This document shows, piece after piece, positions 9,795 through 20,519 of a stretch of 64,000 nucleotides of DNA. Location: assembly GCA_963576475.1 (NCBI GenBank), contig OY754978.1:12819799-12883798 (forward strand), written 5' to 3'. Within the stretch, counting starts at the first letter, position 1, and each line of letters starts with the position of its first letter. The notes beneath the pieces were generated by a model that saw only the letters and a list, made by a program, of their open reading frames with translations, was not told the origin of the DNA and searched no databases. This stretch comes from Molanna angustata (lineage: Eukaryota > Arthropoda > Insecta > Trichoptera > Molannidae). Both the position numbers and the translations under genes were made by a program.

Positions 9795-9903
9795 AATTAA
9801 TTTCTCACGCAAATATTACTTCTCTGGGCTAGAAACTCTGGTGAGTTGGAAACAATAAACTCTTTACTTGCGCAGAGTGCAAGGAAGTGTTTATTATTAA
9901 TAT
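9795..9903 (+). mobile_element. SINE family A, 5'-truncated
   Basis: Only the body (TTTCTCACGCAAATATTACT) and the 3' end GTGCAAGGAAGTGTTTATTA remain. The tRNA head is missing. Confidence 0.8.
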
Positions 9904-9917
9904 TATGTTCAGTTGTC

Positions 9918-10130
9918 GGCCTTCGTAGCTCAGTTGGTTGGGTATCTGACTATTGATCCAAAGATCCCGGGTTCGATTCCCGGTGGAGACACAGTTTTTA
10001 ATGGTGTTTTCAGTCTGGATCTGTGAGACGATTAATATCGTAAGTCTCCAGAATGTGTCAACTTGTTATTGGGTGCGTGTTAAATAAATATTTGACATTG
10101 TACCTGTTTGTTGCTCGAGAAGCAATATTA
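9918..10130 (+). mobile_element. SINE family B, best-preserved copy
   Basis: Head GGCCTTCGTAGCTCAGTTGG, box B CGGGTTCGATTCCCGG, body CAGTCTGGATCTGTGAGACG, and 3' part ATTTGACATTGTACCTG. The A box TAGCTCAGTTGG and box B are both close to real tRNA, so this is the clearest family-B member. It follows the family-A fragment directly. Confidence 0.9.
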
Positions 10131-10149
10131 AATAAAATAATAAAATAAT

Positions 10150-10208
10150 AAATTGCCAAATGGCAATAAACTCACCACTTTCGCAGGGTGCAAGGAAATG
10201 TTTATGAT
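10150..10208 (+). mobile_element. SINE family A, 3' end only
   Basis: GCCAAATGGCAATAAACTC and TCGCAGGGTGCAAGGAAATG match the last 60 bp of family A; the rest is absent. Confidence 0.75.
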
Positions 10209-10345
10209 TTTTTTTAATAAAAAATGAATATGTCCTTGTTAAACGAGTACATCTTCCTACGTTCCCTAAAATAAGCAAATAAATGCTTGTGCTATAGGTG
10301 AACGAAATCAGTCGAGGCAGGATTCGAACCCGCCACCACCCATAT
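10206..10345 (-). mobile_element. SINE family C, truncated inside the tRNA head
   Basis: On the minus strand this is the 3' body (TAGGGAACGTAGGAAGATGT, AACAAGGACATATTCA) with a TTTTTATTAAAAAA-type tail, joined to the 3' half of the tRNA head (GGATTCGAACC inverted box B). The 5' half of the head is lost at about 10345. A longer copy is at 20856-21056. Confidence 0.8.
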
Positions 10346-11180
10346 CTATGTCAAAAACTGTTTATATCGTTTTTTTTTAATTATTTGATATACATAATAT
10401 ATTTATTACGTTATCTATAACTGTTAAATGCACATTCATTTTTATTCAATTAAAATACGAATTGACATTTTTTAACACACATTTTTAAGATTCCTTGAAA
10501 ATGATAGATAACCGATTGGTTCGCAAATAATTTGCAAATGATTGTTACAAATTCTTTGGAAAGAATATGTAACCGATTGTAATGCTAGTAAATTCTTTGG
10601 AAAGAATAAATAACCGATTGGCTTGCTAGTTGAAAAATAAACCAAATAAACAAAATGTTAATAGAAATGTTAATATGTATGAATAAGCTTATATTATCTT
10701 AAGATATTTTGTATCTCATATATACTGTATATTTTTGGATAGAAATAAATAAAAATAAAATTAAAAAAAATTATTTGCCAAAGATAAAATTATTTGGTTA
10801 AAAAAACTTTTTAATTTTTTCTACTAATTATGTTGTGTACATGATCTATAAAAAAGTGCAAAATAATAAAAATTAATTAGTTCTCTAGAATATAATTAAT
10901 AACGATAAAATTATCTTTTAATAATCTCATTCGGTACATAAATTTCTCCTTAATATTTGATATAATGAGATTTCATATTTTTTTTGTTCTTCCGCCCTTA
11001 ATTCCTTGATATTTTTTTCTTGAAATATATACATGGATAAACAATCACCGAGCAATATTTATGAACAGAAACCAAAGTTGTAAATATTCTTTGAAGCATG
11101 TACTATCTCCAGATAAAAATAAATTATTAGCCAATATCAGCAGCTTTTTTTGCACAAAAATATATGTACGTTTACACTTA
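10346..11180. repeat. Unassigned AT-rich DNA with a short imperfect tandem repeat and a LINE 3' tip
   Basis: A 40-60-bp motif containing AACCGATTGG and ATTCTTTGGAAAGAATA is repeated about three times at 10498-10625. The segment 10678-10765 (ATGAATAAGCTTATATTATC through GATAGAAATAAATAAAAATA) is nearly identical to 31428-31510, the 3' tip of the retroelement described there. The rest shows nothing. Confidence 0.6.
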
Positions 11181-11297
11181 TAGGGTGTCCCTGAAATCAA
11201 CGTCAAAACGAAGAGCGCAGCGCATTGAGCAACTTACATAATATATGCTATCAGATTAAGCATTTTTGACTTGTATGCGATATCGGCAAAAGACACA

Positions 11298-11461
11298 GCC
11301 CCCCTAGACAACATGCCATTTAAGCTAAGCGTTATATCGCTAAGCGATAGTAAATGTATGGAATTGGTGGCTATGACATCACATGACAGCCACCAATTTC
11401 ATACATTTCTATCGCTTAGCGATATAACGCTTAGCTTTAATGACATGTTGTCTAGGGGGGC
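11298..11461. mobile_element. Nested MITE, 164 bp, arms about 73 bp
   Basis: GCCCCCCTAGACAACATG at the left and its reverse complement at the right bound two inverted arms with a 16-bp centre. The arms contain AAGCGTTATATCGCTAAGCG, itself palindromic. Two or three mismatches separate the arms. No clear target duplication is seen. A 71-codon frame running through it is a palindrome by-product. Confidence 0.88.
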
Positions 11462-11640
11462 AGATTGGATAAGATGGAAAGTTTGACTTACTGTGCCAGC
11501 TTTCATCTTCCTTTTCTATGTCACGCAGTTCTTCCCTTTATTCGTCACTGGTTCAAGATACGATTCACCAATTGTCTGTAGTGTAAGTAATATACGTGCG
11601 AATGCCGCGAAAATATTCCGAGTGCTTTTATGAAATTTGT
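11462..11640 (+). repeat. Dispersed repeat shared with 53.7 kb
   Basis: GACTTACTGTGCCAGCTTTC, then a TTCCTT-rich stretch, CGTCACTGGTTCA, and GTGTAAGTAATATACGTGCG correspond in order to 53727-53900. The family is not recognised; no coding signal is visible in either copy. Confidence 0.65.
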
Positions 11641-11785
11641 TTTTTGCTTGACGTTACCAAAAAACAATCACATATATCGAACGTTATCAAAAAAATATCC
11701 TTAGCATAGGTAAAGTGGTATCCGAAAAACATAGCAAAAACGATTTTAAGATTGTCCAAAGTTATTCATGTGATTGAATTCAAGA

Positions 11786-12015
11786 TTCATTTAAAAATGT
11801 GTATGCTAGTTAGACATGCACATTGCAGAAAAAGCATGAAAGTAGAATTAACGATGTTGAAAAGTGTGGTATTTTTGAAAGATGGAGACTGTAGAAGAAT
11901 AACAAAAGAGCGTATACGAGACGATTTATGGACGTAAATGAAGCGAGAAATGTATGTAAAGAGAGAGGAGTATGGCGTTCGGTTCTCTCTGCCTACCCCA
12001 AATAGGGAATTTGTG
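11786..12015 (+). pseudogene. RTE-like C-terminal relic
   Basis: One frame reads LQKKHESRINDVEKCGIFER; after frame changes DVNEARNVCKERGVWRSVLS AYPK appears, followed by a stop. HESRIN and EARN-C--R-xWRSVLSAYP are blocks shared with the fragments at 55663 and 17110, and mark the two ends of the RTE-like post-RT region. About 60 residues between the blocks have been lost. The GATGGTATGG after the stop is the family's 3' tip. Confidence 0.72.
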
Positions 12016-12097
12016 CGATGGTATGGTGTATATTTCATAGCTTTTGAGCTGCCCTGTTAGTCATGTTCATTTTGATGTTGGTTTCAGGAACACCCTG

Positions 12098-13774
12098 TAT
12101 AAATATATTTCCCCCTTCAAAGAGGCAGTTGAAGCTGCCGCCATCTTAACATAGAATTGTGTTATTCCTCTAAGAAAGGCGCATTTGAAAAATTCATTTT
12201 TTTCTGTATGGACCTTGTATACGGAAATATACATATTTGAATTTGTAAGGTTTTGTTGGAGAACGACGTATTGTATGCGCCAAAAATATTTCCCTCGAAT
12301 ACAAAATAGGATAGGTAATTGCATACAGAATTGATGTTCCTATATATTATAATATATGTATGTAGTTACTACGAGAAAATTTTCAATTTTGTCATTTTGA
12401 TTTCAAAATACAATGCCTATTGGAAGATTTGAATTCATTTAAATGTCAGTTTTTACTGCTACAGTAATGACTTTCAGTAATATTTTGCTTACTAAATTAA
12501 AAGATTTATTTCTAGATAATGCCAAAACAGATCACCTAGACATAACTTTGTAGTTCGCAAATTATGTAGCGAATATATACTGTTAAAATATTATTGTTGG
12601 TAAAGCCTCAGACCAATCTTCGTCTAGTGGGGTAATAAATTCCATTGTACTAGTTTCTTAAAGAAATATTTTATTGATTTGATTTTCTTTACATAATATA
12701 TACCTATTATATAAAGAGAAAAAAGTGTAAATAACGTAAGGCGGAGTTTACAAAAACAAAAATATATTTGCGGGAGTGAGGTATGATGCGACAGGGGTGA
12801 AGAAATATTACGATCATATGCGAACATACACAACGAACTATATTGACGGCGAATTTAAACTATATCCCAAAGTAGCAATATAAGTATGGGCGCTATTCAT
12901 AAAAAAGTATATTTTTTTTATTACTATACAGAAAAATACATATAATATAACAATATAATACATTCATAACATAATCTTATACAAAATCGCCTCCCTCTTA
13001 AAGCTGACAAAGCTTGTGTAGCTATTATAAAAGCAAAAATATTGATATCTAATTAGTTATTGGCTACATATGTATTTACATATTAAATTTTATTTTATTT
13101 CACTCTATTCAAAGTAGACATTCAATGACTGGACAAATACAAGTTGTGATATACAATATCTAAAACAAAGTCACGCTTAGGGTCGTATTACAGGAGTCAC
13201 CCAAGAAAACGTAAGAAAGTAAGGTCCCGCACTGCGAGAACACTGCCTACAAAACCTCAACCCTCTCCCACACTCCCCTCAAACCACCCCCGCAACACGA
13301 ACCCCAGCATCAACCATATGTACACATTTATACCTCATTATAATTAAGCAGTGAAGGAAAAAAGACAAAGAATAATAAATGAAGAACAAGGTAAAAACGC
13401 AATTGGTCATATAGATTTATATAGATTTTATTGCGACTCAGATCCACTTTCCGCTCATGTACACACACGCACAAACAACATCGAACATACCACTTCCATA
13501 ACTAAAACCATTTAAAGAAAATCAAAAATCAATAATCACTTCTCATTTACAATATCCAACATAATTACCAACATACACATCCTACTGGGGTCATGTCGCT
13601 TTTTTCTTAAATATACATTGTTAACTAGCAACTAGATTCAACGGAATTCCCGCAAACAACATTTATTATAAAATATTAAAATTAGTCATTGCAAACAATT
13701 ATTGTATCGAACTCAATTTGAATTCCCAGAATTAAACGTATAATGGTTTTGAAATTACTTCATGCCATATTTAT
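12098..13774. other. Unassigned region
   Basis: No coding, RNA or repeat feature is recognised. The stretch 13190-13560 is unusual in being rich in A and C on the plus strand, with C runs such as CTCTCCCACACTCCCCTC; it might be an untranslated part of an unknown element. Short frames at 12067-12324 and 12624-12833 show no signature. Confidence 0.4.
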
Positions 13775-13890
13775 TATTTAACTTCTTGAAACCAATTAGT
13801 GTTGCCAGTCTAGAGAAGTAAGCTTTGAGTTAAAAATTAAATTAAATCAATATCTTCACTGCTGGGAATAGATCTCAGAACGCCGGCACG
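13775..13890 (-). mobile_element. SINE family A, decayed
   Basis: On the minus strand this carries a degraded head (GCTGGGAATAGATC on plus is the box-B side) and body (CAGTCTAGAGAAGTAAGC). Many substitutions relative to the 9.5-kb copy, and the 3' end is missing. Confidence 0.6.
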
Positions 13891-13899
13891 AAATAAGGA

Positions 13900-14195
13900 T
13901 GTATGCATTTTATATACTTTTTATTTTATTGTTTTTTTATATTCGTAATGCTCTTTTTTATGTATTTATTTTTAATGTAATTTTTAATTTTGTTATTGTA
14001 TGTAATTAATATTATGAATGCTATTTTTGTGTATGTTTTGTTAGTTGGCATTCACTGTTAAATGTATCATTATTTCAAAATGCTTTAGCCCCGGCACAAG
14101 TTTTTTACCTAGTGGGGCATTGCAGTTACGAATATTTTTTGTCAATTATGTATATGTATGAATAAAGTGAATAAATGAAATGAACTTGCTCGACA
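13900..14195 (+). mobile_element. Non-LTR retrotransposon 3' UTR
   Basis: The segment TTTAGCCCCGGCACAAGTTT then ACCTAGTGGGGCATTGCAG, then GAATAAAGTGAATAAATGAA, has the look of a retroelement 3' end with a short-repeat tail. There is no coding remnant with it, so the clade is uncertain. Confidence 0.45.
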
Positions 14196-14249
14196 ACAGC
14201 ACCATAATGTGGATTTATTTACCCACGACCGAGATATTATATTAAAATG

Positions 14250-15350
14250 TTAATTTATGTATCAGTATTTTGAATGAGCATTGTAGCATCATCGGCTTGA
14301 TACAAAAATGCTACAGCCCGTAGGAGTTGAAAATGAGAGAAGATCGTTGTACAAGATGTTCCATAAGAGTGGACCCAGAACAAAACCTTGTGGGCACCCG
14401 ATGCTAATAGGTCACCAGTGCAATACTCGTCTTCCGTGCATGACCACATGCCTCTTTGTAAAATAGCTCGTCGCTTTTTTTATATATGTTGCAAAGAATC
14501 TTCTGGTCTCAAAGTTTTTGAGGAATCAGAGGCCACCAGGCATTATCAAATGCTCCCTCAAGATCAAGGGATTTGGGGATCACATATTTACTATCAGCAG
14601 TAGCATAAAATCAGATTTGGCCAAGATAGCATAACCGTTGATTTCCCTGCGCAAAAACCAAATTGACGGTCAGACAGTGGATGTGTACTAGAAAGATGAT
14701 CTTCTAAGTATCGACAAATACTTTTCTAAGACCATACCCAAAATAGGTAATAAAGTAATCGGACTATAAAATCTGGGTGAGAAAGATGCAGGTAGCAACA
14801 TTTAGGACTAACAGTCATTAATCCTATTTTCCAACAATCCGGAAAATAGCTCTCTCGCAAGCAATTGTTTACATGTGCTGGCTAATATCTACCAGTACCT
14901 TTGTACAAGAGCTGCGTCAATGCTGTCAATTTCAAGGGATTTCTTTTGATGAAGACTGTTGATGATAAAATCAAGCTCATCGAGGTTGGCGAAGGTCAAT
15001 ATGGGAGTTTGTGGGATATCAGATTGGTTATTATGTAGAGTATTGAATGATATGTCATCATCATCATCATCAGCTCCACATCCCAAGGGAATGAGATGTC
15101 ATCAGAAGCAATGAGTATGTTAAGTAACGTGTTTGTCGTCGAATCAGAGATTATTGTCAGAATTCCAGTTATCGGTCACAGCTACATGGGACTGACATAT
15201 TTGGAACTTTTTTCTTCGGTGTAAATCTAAATACAGCACCCCAAGGATTAGTTGTTGAAACCATGGATACTAGGCGGCGTTATGCTTCAGACTTGGCACG
15301 AGCAATCTCACGTTTGAAAATATTATTTGAGCGTCTATACTCACATTGAA
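14250..15350 (-). pseudogene. R1-clade non-LTR retrotransposon reverse transcriptase, decayed
   Basis: Read on the minus strand through several frames, it shows in order: EYRRSNNIFKREIARAKSEA and TNPWGAVFRFT (linker before the RT); LDELDFIINSLHQKK (RT block 0/1); YSPITLLPILGMVLEKYL (block 2); RQFGFCAGKST; SLDLEGAFDNAWWPLI (block A with the first catalytic Asp and the AFD core); CPQGFVLGPLLWNILYNDLL (block B); and YQADDATMLIQ (block C with the ADD catalytic pair). AFDNAWWP is characteristic of the R1 clade, which includes telomere-associated TRAS elements. The endonuclease, thumb and RNase H parts are absent. Frameshifts and stops occur between nearly every block, so it cannot be active. The remainder of the element downstream of 14250 is missing. 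Confidence 0.85.
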
Positions 15351-16380
15351 GCACGGTAACTTTGTCGTGTAAATACAATATGATCCGAATGTCTGTTTAT
15401 ATATTTGCTTTTCAAGCAACCAGCTACCAAAGATACAACATTTTCAATATTCATACCCAGCGACAGTTTTTCAGCTTTTATTCAAAATTATCAAATAATT
15501 TTTCACCGTTGAAAAAAGAAAACTAACTATATTTAAATGTAATAAATAAAATTAACATGGATTTTTTAGAACTTGTATTAAAAGCGTGCTTTTATATTAA
15601 ATTCCGGTTACCTCTGAATTTTTCTTTGTGTAGATGATTTTTTTGCTGAAAATTTATTTCAATAGCAATTAAAAATTGAAAAAATAATTTATATTTAATG
15701 AATGCCTAACTCGAAAAAACATTGCGTACATTCGTTTTCGTCTGAAAATGAAAATCATATTGAAATATAAAAAATATGAAGAGAAAATTGATTTGTACCT
15801 ACATGAATATTGAATCTAATTTACACCTTGAATAAATTTATGTTGTGGCGACATAGTAAATTCAAAAAAATAATCAAAACATTTTTTTTTATTATTTTAC
15901 TCGTAAAATAAATAGTTAAAATGATTATCTTTAAAAATAATAACATGTAAAGTAAGTAAATCATACAAGATTAAATTAGCCTTTAGAATAAAAATTAAAT
16001 TAGGATTCCATTACATTCACAGTGATGACGATGATGATGATTAACGTATTTTGGTTCTTTTGAAAAAAAATATTTTCCACATAGGACGTATTTTGTTTCG
16101 AGTAAGTAAAGCCTGACAAAAATCCCCACAAAGTTGTATGTGGTAAAAAGATAAAAAATAGGAAACACTTTTGTGTAGGACTACCCATTACCCCATTTTT
16201 TTTTCACTTTCAACACTGAGGCTGGTTCATTATATGAAATAGGTCAATTTATTTACAGCAAAAACTACATCGTGTCAAAAAAAAAAAAACTTTTATGAAA
16301 ATCTAAAATAATAATGTTTGTTTTTTGACGTGAACATGGATTGGATTGGAAAAACGTCGCTGTAAAGCGTTATCACACCA
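15351..16380. other. Unassigned AT-rich region
   Basis: About 1 kb with no recognisable feature; a short GATGAC-type trinucleotide run occurs at 16022-16040. Confidence 0.4.
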
Positions 16381-16470
16381 AATTGTTACTTATGAATTAA
16401 AAAGGATACCTAGAAAATCAAATTGTTACTTATGAAATAAAAAAAATATCAAGAAAGTCAAATATGGCGT
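16381..16470. repeat. 43-bp direct repeat, 2 copies
   Basis: CAAATTGTTACTTATGAA followed by TAAAAA and AGAAA(A/G)TCAAAT occurs at 16380 and again at 16421 with a few changes. No element boundaries are visible. Confidence 0.7.
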
Positions 16471-16714
16471 ATATTTCTGAATTACATGTTGTGGTTTTTA
16501 TTCTAAATTGTATGATTACTTTATCGATTAATTCATTTCTATTTAATCTATTAAAAGCTGGTTTGATACTATGAAGTAACCTATTCCAACCATCCCAAGC
16601 AACATGAATCATAAAGTTAGTAAAACATGTTTTTTTTTAACTAACAGCGTAACAAAAATAAAAAATAATCGATTTTATACAGTAAAGTACGGATTCCTGA
16701 AGTTCTGAAGCGAG

Positions 16715-16942
16715 CTAGAGCAAATACCTGGGTCATGTGCTGCGTGAAGAGAAATATTGCCTTCTCCAGTTCATCTTGGAGGGCAAGATTGAGGGACGCC
16801 GAGGACCCGGCAGAAAACAGATGTCCTGGCTGCGCAATGTGAGAGAATGGACCGGCATCCGGAGTGTGGAGGAGTTGTTCCGAGAAGTCCAGGACAGGGA
16901 GACATTCGCCGGAGTGATCGTCGACGTTGGGGGGATATAATA
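16715..16942 (+). pseudogene. RTE-like C-terminal fragment, open frame
   Basis: An uninterrupted frame reads KYLGHVLREEKYCLLQFILE, GKIEGRRGPGRKQMSWLRNV, REWTGIRSVEELFREVQDRE, TFAGVIVDVGGI, stop. This is the terminal domain of an RTE-like RT protein: the GHVLR block, the basic GRRGxGR hinge, WTG, and the DRExF helix. It is the best-preserved relative of the broken copy at 3310-3545. It is only about 75 residues long, with no RT upstream, so it is a 5'-truncated copy. The tail downstream is (AAAT)n/(AATG)n to about 17030. Confidence 0.8.
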
Positions 16943-16959
16943 TAAATATATGAATAAAA

Positions 16960-17035
16960 TACATAAATAAATAAATATATCAATAAATAAATAAATAAAT
17001 AAATGAATGAATGAATAAATAAATAAATTCGTTAA
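16960..17035. repeat. (AAAT)n / (AATG)n tail
   Basis: Tetranucleotide repeats follow the RTE-like fragment that ends at 16942. Short tandem 3' tails are the usual end of RTE-type copies. Confidence 0.75.
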
Positions 17036-17109
17036 GAATAGAATTATGAAATAAATTGATAAATATAGAAATAAGTTAATTTGTCATTACATTAAATATA
17101 GAAGAAGAA

Positions 17110-17440
17110 AGATGTCATTACTAGAATGAAGGTGAACACATTGAGATGGTTTGGTCACATGGGGAGAATGAATGAGGAGCGCCTGACGAAGAAAATATAC
17201 AGAGCGGAAAGGAATGGAATGAGAGGTCAGGGACGCCCAAGAAAGGGATGGAACGACCATGTGAACGATATTCTGAAAGACGGAAATGTTAGAAGTGTGA
17301 GCAACAGACGAACATGTATGAGACGATGCATGAATGTGGACGAGGCGAGAAATGCGTGCCAGGATAGAAAAATGTGGCGTTCAGTTCTCTCTGCCTACCC
17401 CGCAAGGGACATGGCGTGATGGTATGTATGTATGTATGTA
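17110..17440 (+). pseudogene. RTE-like C-terminal fragment with (TATG)n tail
   Basis: The open frame reads DVITRMKVNTLRWFGHMGRM, NEERLTKKIYRAERNGMRGQ, GRPRKGWNDHVNDILKDGNV, then RACMRR-like RTCMRRCMNVDEARNACQDR, KMWRSVLSAYPARDMA, stop at 17419. The WFGH block, GRPRK hinge and EAR--C-DR--W--VLSAYP end are diagnostic of a RTE-like group common in moths and butterflies. The stop is followed by GTGATGGTATGTATGTATGT, a short-repeat tail. There are no breaks in this 100-residue piece, but RT and endonuclease are missing. Confidence 0.85.
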
Positions 17441-18177
17441 ATATGTTGTAAACACCTGTAATTGGAGCATAGGATCTACTATGCTGATTCTAACTGTGTT
17501 TATGTTTTATGTCTATTCATTACCTACGTTCTGTTGGTGTTTTTTTAATAAAGTGGTTTATAACATATGTAGCATTTGCACCATAACTAACAACTGTAAT
17601 CATGGACTGCCAAAATTTTACCTTCGAATCCATTAATCGTATTATACGGGTATCTAAGTTTGATTGAAATAAAATCATTTGTCTCCGTAACAATTTCCGT
17701 CATTCTCGATTCTCCATTTATATTATATGGGAGATTCTGCGATGACAAGGCACATTTAAAAAAAAAAGATTTTCTAAATGAGTTCTTGTTCTATATGAAT
17801 AAAAAAACCATACGTAGGCAGGCGAGGTTTTCTAATCAATTTGAAACATTTCAGCGAAGTAAATTCCATCCCACTTTTCATAATGTTCTCATTGAAATCA
17901 AAAATATCTCATTTCCTTAATGGTCATGAGTTTCCGATTTAATCCTCAAATTTATTGGTCTTTAAACGTTTCCCGAGCGAGCACGAAGAGATAGCCCTCT
18001 TGATTTCTTGGCGCCAACCAACACCATTCATTTTCGTGAAAGTTCACCATTAAAATATGGGTGTGTATTCGACAACGCTTTTGTAATGATATTATTTGTA
18101 CGATATTAGTTTGTATGAAAAAGTGAACATAACATCACTTGTAGTCATGAAACCAAAAATATTAAGCAAATTTAATT
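17441..18177. other. Unassigned region
   Basis: No family recognised. An 86-codon open frame at 17660-17920 (plus) has no signature that I know and ordinary AT-driven composition, so it is not called as a gene. Confidence 0.4.
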
Positions 18178-18345
18178 CATCAATTTCCCAACGGGTATCG
18201 TGTAGACAGTAACCGATTGTTTCGTATTTTTTCTTCTTGATTATGGTATATAATGTTTGACGTATGGTGTGTTATGAAATTTAATATATCCTGTACTGAA
18301 AGAACAATTCGATCGACTTCATATTGATATCGTGCGAAGTGCTTT
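18178..18345 (+). mobile_element. Helitron-like 5' segment, candidate
   Basis: ATCAATTTCCCAACGGGTAT then CGTGTAGACAG, followed by GATCGACTTCATATTGATAT and CGTGCGAAGTGCTT, matches the start of the block at 46488-46700 in the same order. An A|TC start agrees with a Helitron-type 5' end. The 3' end was not found, so the assignment is tentative. Confidence 0.4.
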
Positions 18346-18382
18346 AACTTACATACATCTCGTTTTGATATATTAAGAGTGT

Positions 18383-18490
18383 AGCAGTTACAAAGAGATG
18401 AAGAGACTGGCGGACGATAGAGTTAAGTGGAAAGATCGAGTGTTTGGTGCAGACCAATCCTAGGATTGTGACCCAGAAGAAGAAGAGTGT
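18383..18490 (+). pseudogene. RTE-like C-terminal tip
   Basis: The frame SSYKEMKRLADDRVKWKDRV, FGADQS, stop, matches the end of the fragment at 8054-8224. It is followed by the same GATTGTGACC and a (GAA)n run. Only the last 26 residues are present. Confidence 0.75.
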
Positions 18491-18900
18491 TACACGACCT
18501 ATGTACACCAGTATTTTTCCTAATTTTCTACCTCTCCTCCTTCCCTCCTTCATATATTTTATTTTATTTCATCACGTTATTATATCCTATTCTGATTCGT
18601 TTCAGAGTACGAAAACATTTATAACCAACGGGTGACTGTGAATAAAAGGATTTTATCCACGCGGTGTGACGTAATGAGTCCCGTATAAATTCAATCAACT
18701 TTTAACATTTCTAATATACTAAAATTCAGACGGATAAATTTAGACGAATCAGAATAGGACATATGTATCATTCTTTATTTCCCCATAGCCTAATTTGTTT
18801 TGAGCTGTTTTTGAAAAATTGATATTGATTGTTATTTTTTGAATATGTTTATTCTTATTTGTATACTAGTACTTATTTATAATACTTAGGTACATATTAT

Positions 18901-19465
18901 GGCCTGGTATTACAGTCGGCCCTCAACTCATTGAGCTTGTTAAACTCAAGATTAATGTTAAGGGGAGATTTAATCCATTTCCGTATTACAATGCAATATG
19001 ACATGTTAGTTACTAAATCTTCAATTATAGACATATTTTACTTTTTCTGTGGTTATTATGTGTCAAATTTTAAATAACCTCAAATAATACGAACTACAAA
19101 ACGGGACGCTACGACTTGAAATACTATTGTTTTATTATCCAACATGGTAAATTTATTTTTTTCACCAAAATAATACTTTTAAATGCCCATATTCGTTTCA
19201 ATATGGCTGTCAGTTTGTTTTGTTGTGTGGCGCCACCGTCGATACAACTGACGCCTCTAGTGATAGAAACTGATACTTCACGCGTTGCCTAGCAAATGAC
19301 AGTTGACTCACCGTTAAGTATTTAATCCGCCAGAAACGTTGAGTTAAATATTTGTCGTTGTAGTGACGTATTTGAGGGAAGATTAGGCCTAAACGGACAC
19401 TGTAATACGCTATATTTTTGTAAAACTTAAGTTTAGCTCTTAAACTGAGACTGTAATACCGGGCC
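18901..19465. mobile_element. MITE, 565 bp, TAT target duplication
   Basis: Terminal inverted repeats GGCCTGGTATTACAGTC and GACTGTAATACCGGGCC (16 of 17 pair) bound the element. TAT occurs immediately outside on both sides (18898-18900 and 19466-19468). Sub-terminal sequence also pairs loosely (TTAAACTCAAG with CTTAAGTTTAGCTC). A 3-bp TA-containing duplication fits PIF/Harbinger-type insertion, but no transposase is present to prove it. Confidence 0.82.
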
Positions 19466-19479
19466 TATGTATGTAAAAC

Positions 19480-19590
19480 AATGTAATTGGGTGTACAGAT
19501 TGTTGTATGCTTCTTTTTATATTTATCATGTTCTTTTCTTTCTGTATTCCTGTTTTGATTCCTTATCAAAATAAATAAATAAACATCTGG
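19480..19590 (+). mobile_element. Retroelement 3' tail, probable
   Basis: A T-rich stretch ending in ATCAAAATAAATAAATAAAC resembles other non-LTR 3' tips in this window. No coding part is attached. Confidence 0.35.
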
Positions 19591-20209
19591 ATTTCCATAA
19601 ACATCCGTTCCTCATATAATTTCATCTGTAAAAACATTTAAAATACGCTCTTGCTATGAAAAATAGTTTAATTTTCAATTTTTGTTTATAGAATGTACAC
19701 AATAGAAATGTTTTTTATAAAAATACATTCAGCGATTGTCATCCTTTCAAGATGGAAAAATGGTGTTCACTTAACGTAGTGGAGAATTTTGTGATGGCTT
19801 TAATCCATTTATTTTTAATAGAAATTTAGATGCAATGAATAATGACTCAAACCATTAGTACAATCTTGACTTTCAAGCGTTCAATTTACGAACATCCGCA
19901 AAGAAATTCACCAAAAAAATCAAACTACCGTCTTACTTCGGATTACATCCGTTTCAGACTCGATGAGAATTTTCCACGGATTTCACAAATCCGGAAGTTT
20001 AAGAAGAGGCTTAAATGTATAAACTTGTTTGTATTAATGGCAAATATTTTGTTTTATGAACCAAAATATTGTTTACTTTTATATACATAAGTTAAAATTA
20101 TACGACAAGATACGAATTTAACGAAATAGTAATTCTAATAAATACTAAATACTACCGGCCAGCTCCATTATACATACATACTAAGGTGTTAAATGGTTAA
20201 ATGAGCTGA
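19591..20209. other. Unassigned region
   Basis: No recognised feature. The 82-codon frame at 19842-20090 shows no family signature. Confidence 0.35.
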
Positions 20210-20400
20210 ACAGTTTCATACCATCACGGCATATCCCACAATGTGGGGTAACCAGCGAAAGGTGTGCAGGTGTGCATTGCCTTATAAAAGGGAGCACAAC
20301 AATCTGTGTATACCCACACACCAGTCTCGTCTCACCTAAAAAGGCACTATATTCAGAATGGGTGGTGAACCTCATTGCTGAACTATGTGAGATGTTATTG
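20210..20400 (-). mobile_element. RTE-like non-coding 3' end
   Basis: On the minus strand it reads GCACTATATTCAGAATGG-type sequence, GGTGAGACGAGACTGGTGTG, GCAATGCACACCTGCACACC and GGGATATGCCGTGATGGTAT. This is the same order as 33610-33795 (plus) and 6395-6600 (plus). The GTGATGGTAT end is shared with coding RTE-like copies. Confidence 0.65.
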
Positions 20401-20519
20401 TTGCCTGTTGTATTTTCGATTAGCCGGCTCTTACGGGACACTCGAAAACAATAATAGAAAAGAGTGGAAGCACTAGTAAATATAAATTAAGTACAACAAC
20501 TGGTTATGAAAACTATAAA

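Larger units (their letters stand above)
11181..12097. mobile_element. TA-flanked inverted-repeat element with captured RTE relic
   Basis: The left end TAGGGTGTCCCTGAAATCAA and the inverted right end CAGGGTGTTCCTGAAACCAA pair over about 30 bp, and TA flanks both sides (11179-11180, 12098-12099). The ends resemble those of the foldback element at 4164. The 917-bp interior holds a nested 164-bp MITE, a dispersed repeat shared with 53750-53900, and an RTE-like C-terminal relic. No transposase is seen, so it is non-autonomous. Confidence 0.7.
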
